8,450 bases of DNA, from assembly GCA_022712235.1 (NCBI GenBank), contig JALAGW010000330.1, positions 1-8,450 of the forward strand, read 5' to 3'. Below are positions 1 to 7,200 of this stretch, piece by piece; position 1 is the first letter of the stretch, and each line of letters starts with the position of its first letter. The translations under genes were made by a program, and so were the position numbers. Source of the stretch: Brevundimonas sp. (GTDB lineage Bacteria; Pseudomonadota; Alphaproteobacteria; Caulobacterales; Caulobacteraceae). The notes below the pieces were generated by a model. It saw nothing but the letters and a program-made list of their open reading frames with translations, did no database searches and was not told the DNA's origin.

Positions 1-1
1 A

Positions 2-580
2 ACCTGGGCCTACGCTGCGGGCAAGTTCCTGATCGACCCGATCTGGTGGATGTTCCTGTTCTGGCTGCCCGACTTCCTGGGCAAGAGCTACGGCCTGGAC
101 TTGAAGACCTTCGGCCCGCCGATCGTGGCCATCTACCTGCTGTCGGACGTCGGTTCTGTCGGCGGCGGCTGGCTGTCGTCGCGGTTCATGCACAAGGGCA
201 TGAGCCTGAACAAGGCGCGCAAGCTGACCATGCTGATCTGCGCCCTGTGTGCGGTTCCGGTCGCCTTCGCCGCCTTCGCCTCGAACCTGTGGATCGCGGT
301 GGCGATCATCGGTCTGGCCACGGCGGCGCACCAGGGCTTCTCGGCCAACCTCTACGCCTTCCCCGGCGATGTCTTCCCGCGTGGAGCCGTGGGCTCGGTC
401 GTCGGCATCGGCGGCATGCTGGGCGGCATCGGCGGCATGATCATGGCCAAGTACGCCGGCTTCGTCCTCGACAAGATCGGCACCTACACCCCGATCTTCG
501 TGGTGGCGGCCTCAGCCTATCTGGTGGCGCTGCTGGTGGTTCACATCATCTCGCCGCGATACGAACCGGCCAAGGTCTAA
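2..580 (+). CDS. MFS transporter, hexuronate (ExuT-like) family, C-terminal part
   Basis: This is the 3' end of a gene that begins before the window; 192 residues are visible, open from base 2 to a TAA stop. The product is an inner-membrane major facilitator protein. Several hydrophobic helices are visible: around WWMFLFWLPDFLG, IVAIYLLSDVGSVGGG, LTMLICALCAVPVAFAAFA, LWIAVAIIGLATAA, the glycine-rich VGIGGMLGGIGGMI and IFVVAASAYLVALLVV. The segment RGAVGSVVGIGGMLGGIGG, followed by a helix and the short tail ending PRYEPAKV, is characteristic of the anion:cation symporter branch that carries hexuronates such as galacturonate and glucuronate. The substrate is inferred from family resemblance only; another organic anion is possible. 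An internal ATG at position 50 lies in mid-domain with residues of the same protein in front of it, so it is not a start. A hairpin follows the stop. Confidence 0.85.
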   Translation, partial: TWAYAAGKFLIDPIWWMFLFWLPDFLGKSYGLDLKTFGPPIVAIYLLSDVGSVGGGWLSSRFMHKGMSLNKARKLTMLICALCAVPVAFAAFASNLWIAVAIIGLATAAHQGFSANLYAFPGDVFPRGAVGSVVGIGGMLGGIGGMIMAKYAGFVLDKIGTYTPIFVVAASAYLVALLVVHIISPRYEPAKV

Positions 581-593
581 GGATCTGACGCCG

Positions 594-629
594 AGAGGGG
601 CGCTCGTCTGAGGGGGCGGGCGCCCTTCT
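594..629 (+). terminator. Probable terminator hairpin after the MFS transporter gene
   Basis: The arm AGAGGGGCGC (594-603) pairs with GCGCCCTTCT (620-629), giving ten pairs with one G-U. The loop is rather large at 16 bases and GC-rich. The 3' side is pyrimidine-rich (CCCTTCTTCAATTC) but lacks a clean T run. It sits just after the transporter stop and before the ribosome binding site of the next gene, so it could either end the transporter transcript or only reduce read-through into the esterase gene. Confidence 0.4.
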
Positions 630-650
630 TCAATTCTGGAGGAGGCGGAC

Positions 651-1631
651 GTGAAACTGCATCGACGGGGGTTGCTGACGATGGGCGCGGCGGTCCCGGC
701 TCTGGCCGCGGCCTTGCCCGCTGTTGCGAAGGCGCAAGCCGTCGCGCCGCCCGATCCGACCGAAGTGATCCGCCTGTGGCCGCAAGGCGCGCCGGGCGGG
801 CAGGGGGTGACGGTCACGCCCGTCGTTCCCGAACGCTCGACCGATCCCGCCTATCGCGACCGCTACGCTCAATACACCACCGACCCGATCATGACGGTGA
901 TGCGGCCCGAGCGGCCGAATGGATCGGCCATGCTGCTGATCCCCGGCGGCGGCTATCGCTGGTCTGTGCTGGACAAGGAGGGCTTCGACGTCGCCCGCGT
1001 CTTCGCCGCCAGCGGCACGACCTGTTTCGTCCTGCGCTATCGCCTGCCGGCCGACGGCTGGGCGGCGGGGGCGGACGCGCCCTTGCAGGACGCCCAGCGC
1101 GCTATTCGCCTGATCCGCAGTCGGGCGGCGGAGTTCGGCGTTCGCCCCGACAGGATCGCGGTTCTGGGCGCCTCGGCGGGCGGACATCTGGCCGGATTGG
1201 CCAGCGCACGGACGGATGCGACCTACACCCCGGTCGACGCGGCGGACGAGGTCTCGCTGCGCCCAGACCTGACAGTGCTGATGTATCCGGTGGCGACCAT
1301 GAGCGACCCGCATGTTCACGCCGGATCGCGGACCCATCTGCTGGGCGAGGCGCCGAGCGCGGCGCGCATCGCCGCCTATTCTCTGGAGCAGATGAACTGG
1401 ACTGATGCTGCGCCCGTCTTCCTGCTGCACGCCATGGACGACGCCTCGGTGCCGGTCGAGAACAGTCTGATGCTGCTCACCACGCTGAAGGCGGCGGGTG
1501 TGAAGACCGAGGCCCATCTGTTCCAGGAGGGCGGCCACGGCTTCGGCGTTCGCCTGATCCAGGGGCGGCCGGCGCAGGTCTGGCCCGAGTTGGCGCGAGC
1601 CTGGGCCGCCCGTCTGGACTTTCCGCTCTAG
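651..1631 (+). CDS. Exported alpha/beta hydrolase (acetylesterase/xylanase-like), Tat-type leader
   Basis: The 326-residue product is a serine hydrolase of the alpha/beta fold, in the group often annotated as acetyl-xylan-esterase-like or BD-FAE-like. It starts at GTG; the strong GGAGGAGG at 638-645 lies five bases upstream and settles that start. The leader has a twin arginine (HRRGLLTMG, residues 4-12), a hydrophobic alanine-rich core and a likely cleavage after AKA or AQA near residues 28-30, so Tat export to the periplasm is likely. The body shows the oxyanion-hole GGGYRW at 99-104, the nucleophile elbow GASAGG with Ser175, the acid loop MDDASVP with Asp264, and the histidine in GGHGFG, His296. 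The triad is thus complete and the length is normal. The likely reaction is hydrolysis of acyl esters on a carbohydrate; the substrate is inferred from the adjacent hexuronate-type transporter. It could instead act on small unrelated esters. Its stop overlaps that of the converging esterase gene. Confidence 0.88.
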   Translation: MKLHRRGLLTMGAAVPALAAALPAVAKAQAVAPPDPTEVIRLWPQGAPGGQGVTVTPVVPERSTDPAYRDRYAQYTTDPIMTVMRPERPNGSAMLLIPGGGYRWSVLDKEGFDVARVFAASGTTCFVLRYRLPADGWAAGADAPLQDAQRAIRLIRSRAAEFGVRPDRIAVLGASAGGHLAGLASARTDATYTPVDAADEVSLRPDLTVLMYPVATMSDPHVHAGSRTHLLGEAPSAARIAAYSLEQMNWTDAAPVFLLHAMDDASVPVENSLMLLTTLKAAGVKTEAHLFQEGGHGFGVRLIQGRPAQVWPELARAWAARLDFPL

Positions 1632-3184
1632 GTCCCCGGCTGGATGTAGGGGATGGCGGAGAAGAAGGCCCGCTCGTCGCCGCGCGGGTCGTTCGCCATC
1701 CGGGGCGCCACGTCGAACAACAGGGTCTGTCGGGTCGGCAGCTCATAGCGGTCCCAGCGCGGCAGGCCCGCGTGATTGGGATCGCCGGTGCGCGCCAGGG
1801 CGATGAAGGCGTCGCTCATCTGATCCGACACGGCCTGAGCGCCCGGCCCTTTCGTGCGCGACCCCGGCGCGTTCACATTGTCGAACACCAGGGGAATGTC
1901 GGCCGTATGGAAGGCGCCCTTGCGGCCCGACGTCGTCTCGCCGGGGAAGTCCAGTTGATAGACCCAGGCGGGCGCTCCGGCCCTGGCCCGTTCTTCGGCC
2001 TCAATCACCGCGCCGCGCCATGAACGCCCGGCCGTGGTGGCGGCGATCAGGACCTGATCCGGAGACCAGTCCGGATGCATCCGGCGGTAGCCTGCGATGA
2101 CGGCCTCGGGCGTGATGTCGATACGCATGACGCCGGGCGACAGCCGGGCGGGCAGGGTCTCCCACGTCAGGCCGAGGTTCTTCGGATCATTGCCCATGAA
2201 GCCCAAGGTTTCCTCGCGCGTATTGCCGATGATCATGGGGATGGTCAGGCCCTGCGGCGCCGCGTCGGGATAGAAGGGGTGGCGCGGCAGGTTCCGGAAA
2301 TCCAGCACCGGCCCGAAGTAGAGACCGCCGTAGCCGAGGATGGGGTCCTCGACGCCCTGGGCTTCCAGCAGGCGCTCGACCGGCAGGTTGGCGGCCTCAT
2401 GAGCGCGATCCGGCGTCAGGCCCAGAGCCTTCAGCCAGGCGGTCGCGCGGGCCGTGGCGTTGAGGGGGCCGGACGCCGTGACCTGCTGTCCGCTCATGGT
2501 CGCGGCGCGATGGAACAGGCCCTTGGCGGCGGGCATGGCCATCAGGGTGGCGATCTTGGCCCCGCCGCCCGACTGGCCGAAGACCATGACCCGGTCCGGG
2601 TCGCCGCCGAAGGCCGCCACATTGTCGCGCACCCAGCGCAGGGCCAGGATCAGGTCCAACTGGCCGACATTGCCCGAGTCCTCGAACCCCGGCGTCAGCC
2701 GCGCCAGATAGGCGTAGCCCAGGGCGTTCAGCCGGTGGTTCAGCGTCACCACCACCACGTCGCCGCGCGCCGCCAGTCGCGTCCCATCATAGAGGGGATC
2801 GGACCCCGATCCGCTCGAATAGGCCCCGCCGTGGATATAGACCATGACCGGCCGACGCCCCGCGTCGAGACCGGGCGTCCAGAGGTTGAGGAACAGGCAG
2901 TCCTCGCTCTGGTTCGGTTCGCCGCCGCGCTGCGGGCTGGCGGCGCCATAGTCGAAGGCGGGGGCCGGATCGCGCCAGGGCGTCGGCGGCTCGGGCGGCT
3001 GGAAACGTCGCGTCGGCGCGCCGTAGCGCACGCCCTTGAAGACGTTGATCCCATCCTGGCGCCGCCCCACGACAGGTCCCGCCGTCGTGACGGCGCGGGG
3101 GTCTCGCGGCGCGGCATGCGCGGTCGTCGCCGTCGCCGTAACGGCCAGACCCGCCAGAACCGCAGCGCGTCGCGTCATTCCCAT
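1628..3184 (-). CDS. Exported carboxylesterase, type B family
   Basis: The 518-residue product is a type-B carboxylesterase (the family of pNB esterase and cholinesterases) that hydrolyses carboxylic esters. I chose the ATG at 3184 because GGGAGG at 3191-3196 lies six bases upstream; the GTG at 3190 adds two residues but abuts the Shine-Dalgarno sequence. The leader carries TRRAAVLAG followed by an Ala/Thr-rich hydrophobic stretch ending AHA-AP near residue 24, suggesting Tat export. Family landmarks in order are FKGVRYGAPTRRFQPP (49-64), the disulfide-region EDCLFLNLW (94-102), oxyanion HGG (118-120), LNHRLNALGY, GNVGQLDLILALRWV, the nucleophile motif GQSGGG with Ser205, the acid in NTREET (probably Glu325) and His426 in KGAFHTADIPLVF. 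The triad is intact and the length is normal. The physiological substrate is unknown. The gene runs divergently from the ABC ATPase gene and converges on the other exported esterase. A CCGG-centred palindrome lies just before the ribosome binding site. Confidence 0.9.
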   Translation of the reverse strand: MGMTRRAAVLAGLAVTATATTAHAAPRDPRAVTTAGPVVGRRQDGINVFKGVRYGAPTRRFQPPEPPTPWRDPAPAFDYGAASPQRGGEPNQSEDCLFLNLWTPGLDAGRRPVMVYIHGGAYSSGSGSDPLYDGTRLAARGDVVVVTLNHRLNALGYAYLARLTPGFEDSGNVGQLDLILALRWVRDNVAAFGGDPDRVMVFGQSGGGAKIATLMAMPAAKGLFHRAATMSGQQVTASGPLNATARATAWLKALGLTPDRAHEAANLPVERLLEAQGVEDPILGYGGLYFGPVLDFRNLPRHPFYPDAAPQGLTIPMIIGNTREETLGFMGNDPKNLGLTWETLPARLSPGVMRIDITPEAVIAGYRRMHPDWSPDQVLIAATTAGRSWRGAVIEAEERARAGAPAWVYQLDFPGETTSGRKGAFHTADIPLVFDNVNAPGSRTKGPGAQAVSDQMSDAFIALARTGDPNHAGLPRWDRYELPTRQTLLFDVAPRMANDPRGDERAFFSAIPYIQPGT

Positions 3185-3196
3185 GGTCACCCTCCC

Positions 3197-3212
3197 AAGA
3201 AACCGGTGTCAT
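3197..3212. promoter_or_regulatory. Candidate repressor operator in front of the type-B esterase
   Basis: AAGAAACCGGTGTCAT is an imperfect 16-base inverted repeat centred on CCGG; six of eight arm positions match. It touches the esterase ribosome binding site on the minus strand, a position where a bound repressor would block transcription or its early elongation. CG-centred repeats of this kind are typical of LacI-family regulators of sugar genes. No such regulator is visible in the window, so the assignment is inference and could be chance. Confidence 0.3.
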
Positions 3213-3317
3213 GACTGTAGCAGGCAACCGCTTCGCGGCTCCAGAGGCCCGCTGGGACGAGCGCCCGGCGCCAAACCTGTCCAATCTGTAACTTGTCGGA
3301 GGGGTGGCGAAGCCGTC

Positions 3318-3339
3318 AGTGTGAAGTGTCTTTTACACA
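3318..3339. promoter_or_regulatory. Repeated GTGT/ACAC half-sites upstream of the ABC operon
   Basis: Two AGTGT copies begin at 3318 and 3325, seven bases apart, and the second forms an inverted repeat GTGT-ctttt-ACAC at 3326-3338. The block ends 15 bases before the ATG of the ATPase gene and is locally AT-rich compared with its surroundings, so it may be an operator or part of the promoter. No convincing -35/-10 pair can be assigned. The regulator is unknown. Confidence 0.3.
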
Positions 3340-3354
3340 TGCGGGGGGCGCTTC

Positions 3355-4248
3355 ATGCTGACGATCAACAATCTGGTCCATGTATACGGCAACGGGACAC
3401 GGGCTCTGGACGACGTCAGCTTGACGATCCCCACCGGAATGTTCGGCCTGCTGGGCCCGAACGGGGCAGGCAAGTCGACGCTGATGCGCACCATCGCCAC
3501 CCTGCAGAGCCCGACCTCGGGCGAGATCCGCTTCGGCGATATCGACGTGATCCGCCAGCCGGAGCAATTGCGCCGCACCCTCGGCTATCTGCCGCAGGAC
3601 TTCGGCGTCTATCCGCGCGTTTCGGCCTACGACATGCTGGACCACATGGCGGTGCTGAAGGGCATCGCCGACGGCAAGGCGCGCAAGCAGACGGTCGAGG
3701 CCCTGCTGAACCAGGTCAATCTGTGGAGCGTCCGCAAGAAGGCCCTGGCCGGCTTCTCGGGCGGGATGCGTCAGCGTTTCGGCATCGCCCAGGCCCTGAT
3801 CGGCAATCCGCGCCTGATCATCGTCGATGAGCCGACCGCCGGTCTGGACCCGGAGGAGCGCAACCGCTTCCGCAACCTGCTGGCCGCGATCGGCGAGAAC
3901 GTGGTGGTCATCCTGTCGACCCACATCGTCGAGGACGTGGCCGACCTGTGCCCGCGCATGGCGGTGCTGGCGGGCGGCAAGATTCAGCTGGAAGGCGCGC
4001 CGCTGGAGCTGATGAAGCAGATGTCCGGCCGGGTCTGGAAAAAAGCCATCGCCAAGGAGGCCCTGCCGGAGCACCGCGCCCGTTTCGAGGTTATCTCGAC
4101 GCGCCTGTTCGCGGGTCAGACCGTGATCCACGTCCTGGCCGACGCCAAGCCGGGCGAGGGCTTCGAGCCGGCTTCGGGGGGGCTGGAAGACGTCTATTTC
4201 TCGACGCTGGCCGCCTCGCGTCGCCCCGCCGCCGCTCAAGCCGCCTGA
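3355..4248 (+). CDS. ABC transporter ATP-binding protein, partner of the downstream permease-peptidase
   Basis: The 297-residue product is the cytoplasmic ATPase of an ABC transporter. A G-rich run (3343-3348) six bases before the ATG serves as ribosome binding site. All nucleotide-binding motifs are intact: Walker A GPNGAGKST (34-42), Q-loop Gln81 in GYLPQDFGVYP, signature FSGGMRQRFG (134-143), Walker B LIIVDEP (154-160) with catalytic Glu159, D-loop AGLDP and the switch His190 in LSTHIVEDV. After about residue 220 it has the extra C-terminal domain common in ABC-2-type ATPases, ending in the frequent LEDVYF element (277-282). It is a single-domain subunit, so two copies should assemble under the fused permease encoded ten bases downstream; the tight spacing indicates one operon. 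The cargo and even the direction of transport are not defined by the sequence, although ABC-2 partners usually work as exporters or extractors. Confidence 0.95.
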   Translation: MLTINNLVHVYGNGTRALDDVSLTIPTGMFGLLGPNGAGKSTLMRTIATLQSPTSGEIRFGDIDVIRQPEQLRRTLGYLPQDFGVYPRVSAYDMLDHMAVLKGIADGKARKQTVEALLNQVNLWSVRKKALAGFSGGMRQRFGIAQALIGNPRLIIVDEPTAGLDPEERNRFRNLLAAIGENVVVILSTHIVEDVADLCPRMAVLAGGKIQLEGAPLELMKQMSGRVWKKAIAKEALPEHRARFEVISTRLFAGQTVIHVLADAKPGEGFEPASGGLEDVYFSTLAASRRPAAAQAA

Positions 4249-4258
4249 GGCCCGGATC

Positions 4259-7200
4259 ATGTTCGGGAAAGTCGCGGCCTTCGAGTTCCGCTATCAGCTT
4301 CGCCAGCCCGCCTTCTGGGTTATCTCCATCCTCTTCTTCCTGCTGAGTTTCGGTCTGGTCGCCAGTCCGAACGTCAGCCTGGGCACGGGCGGCAACGTCT
4401 TCAAGAACGCGCCCTATGCGATCGCGCAGGCCCATCTGGCCTTCAACCTCTTCTTCATGCTGGCGACGACGGCCATCGTCGCCAACGTCGTGGTGCGCGA
4501 CGCCACGACCGGCTTCGGTCCCATGATCCAGTCCAGCCGGCTGTCGAAGTTCGACTACCTCTATGGACGCTTCCTCGGCGCCTTCGCCGTGGTGGCCCTG
4601 GCCTTCCTGTCGGTCGCTCTAGGCATCCTGATCGGCACATTGATGCCCTGGGTGGACAAGGAGACGGTCGGGCCGTTCCGTCCGTTCGATTATCTCTACG
4701 GCTTCGTCGTCATGGGTCTGCCGGGACTGCTGTTCAGTTCGGCGGTCTTCTTCACCCTGGCGACGGTGACGCGCTCGATGATGGCGACCTATGTCGGCGT
4801 CGTCGGGGTATTCATCCTCTATATGACGACGACCACGGTGTTCGGCTCCAAGCCGGAGCTTGAGACCCTGGTGGCCTGGCTGGAGCCCTTCGGCGCCGGC
4901 GCCTATGGCCTGGCGACCAAGTACTGGACGGCGGCCGAGCGGAACACGATCAACGCCCCGCTGACCGGTCTGCTGCTGGGCAACAAGCTGTTGTGGCTGG
5001 GCGTCAGCCTGGCCTTCCTGGCCGCCGCCTTCCCGCTGTATCGTCCGTCGCCGCGCGGATCGAAGCTGCGCAAGCAGGAGAAGCTGAAGGCGATGGCCGA
5101 GGCCGCGTCTGACGCCGCCACCCCCGTCGCGCCGCTGGCCGCGCCGTCCTATGGCTTCAAGGCCGGCTGGACGCAGCTGGTCTCGCGCACCGTCTTCGAG
5201 ATGAAGACGGTGTTCAAGAGCCCCGCCTATGTCGTCATGCTGGCCTTGGGCTTCGCCTTCGGCATCGCCGTCCTGTTGTTCGCGGGCGAGCTCTATGGCG
5301 CGCCGGTTCTGCCGGTCACGCGCGTGGTGATCGAGACCCTGGGCGGTTCGTTCGGCCTGATCGTCATGATCATCTCGATCTACTACTCGGGCGAACTGGT
5401 CTGGCGTGACCGCGAGCGGCGCACGCACGAGATCATCGATTCCACCGCGACGCCCGACTGGACCTTCCTGCTGCCCAAGACCCTGGCCCTGATCCTGGTG
5501 CTGGTCTCGACCCTGCTGGCCGCATCGCTGGCCGGGATGATCGTTCAGACGATCAAGGGCTACACCAACTACGAGATCGGCAAATACCTGTTCTGGTACG
5601 TCGTGCCGCAGTCGATCAGCTTCGCCCTGACGGCGGTGCTGGCCATTTTCGTTCAGGCGCTTTCGCCCAACAAGTTCGTCGGCTGGGCGATCATGGTGGT
5701 CTATCTGATCTCGACCATCGTCCTGTCGAACATGGGCTTCGACCACGTTCTGTACCGCTATGGTTCGGGCACGGGCATGCCGCTGTCGGACATGAACGGT
5801 CTGGGCAAGTTCGCCGGCTACGCGGCCTGGATGCAGGCCTATTGGTCGAGCTTCGCCGTTGTCCTGCTGGTCGTCGCCTACGGCCTGTGGCGGCGAGGAG
5901 CGGAGACGCGCTTCATGCCGCGGCTCAAGCGTCTGCCGCGTCGCCTGATGGGACCGGCGGGCGTGATCGGGGGCGTCGCCCTGACCGCCTTCGTGGCGCT
6001 GGGCGTCTATACCTACGTCAACACCAACGTCTGGAACGAATATCGCAGCCGCGATCAGCAGGAGCAGCTGATGGCGGACTATGAAAAAACCCTGCTGAAG
6101 TATGAAAAGACGCCTCAGCCCGCGATCACCGACGTCAAGCTGGACCTGGACCTCTATCCGCACCAGCCGCGCCTGACGACCAAGGGGACCTATGTCATCG
6201 AAAACCGCACGGGCGCGCCGCTCAATGAGGTGCACCTGCGCTGGAACCACGGTCTGAAGATCGAGAAGATCGACGTTCAGGGCGCGACCCTGGCCCAGGA
6301 GTGGCCGCAGTTCGAGTATCGCATCTATCGTTTCGCCACGCCTATGCAGCCGGGCGAGAAGCGGGCCATCGCCTTTGAGACGGTGCTGGAGCAGCGCGGC
6401 TTCAAGAACAGCGGCGACACCACGCGGATCGTCGACAACGGCACCTTCGTCAACAACGGCGAGTTCGGCCTGACCATCGGCATGGGCCGCGACGGCCTGC
6501 TGTCCGACCGGGCCAAGCGCCGCAAGCACGGTCTGCCGGCCGAGCTGCGGATGGCCAAGCTGGAGGACGAAAGCGCGCGTGGTCACAACTATATCGGCGC
6601 CGACTGGGTCAACGCCGACATCACCGTGACCACGGTGGCGGATCAGACGCCGATCGCGCCGGGCTACAAGGTGTCGGATGTGACGAAGGACGGCCGACGC
6701 ACGGCCCGCTTCGTCACCGAGGCCCCGGTGCTGAACTTCTTCTCGGTTCAGTCCGCCGACTATCAGGTGGCCAGGCAGCAGCACGGCCCCATCGAACTGG
6801 CCGTCTATTACCACAAGGGGCACGAGCGGAACGTGCCGCGGATGCTGAACGGCATGAAGTCGGCGCTGGACTACTACGGCGCGGCCTTCAGCCCCTATCA
6901 GTTCCGTCAGGCCCGGATCATCGAGTTCCCGGCCTACGCCAGCTTCGCCCAGGCCTTCGCCAACACCATGCCCTACTCCGAAGGGCTCGGCTTCATCGCC
7001 GACCTGAGCGACGAGGAGAAGATCGACTACGTCACCTATGTCACCGCCCACGAGGTCGGCCATCAGTGGTGGGCGCACCAGGTCGTCGGTTCGGATCAGC
7101 AGGGCTCGACCCTGCTGTCGGAATCCCTGGCGCAATACTCGGCGCTGATGGTGATGGAGAAGCTCTACGGACCCGACAAGATCCGCCGCTTCCTCAAGTA

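Noticed and set aside
46..588. A second plus-strand frame overlapping the MFS transporter fragment
   Set aside because: Its Arg/Gly/Leu/His-rich translation is typical of an out-of-frame reading; the transporter frame continues to the window edge and has membrane helices.
2075..3214. A 379-codon open frame on the plus strand opposite the type-B esterase
   Set aside because: Low-complexity Arg/Gly/Gln/His composition without motifs; the minus-strand frame has every carboxylesterase landmark.
3208..3215. Perfect eight-base palindrome GTCATGAC
   Set aside because: Too short to be significant by itself, and it overlaps the better-centred CCGG repeat.
3228..3238. Small hairpin CCGC-TTC-GCGG in the divergent intergenic region
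   Set aside because: Four-base stem expected by chance in GC-rich DNA, with no T run and no family match.
3293..3340. Possible sigma-70 promoter using TTGTCG and a TACACA-like box
   Set aside because: The spacing between the boxes is far from 17 bases and the -10 match is weak, so no promoter is called.
3316..4260. A 314-codon open frame on the minus strand opposite the ABC ATPase gene
   Set aside because: It is a mirror of the ATPase codons, with no domain, and the plus-strand frame contains complete Walker A, signature and Walker B motifs.
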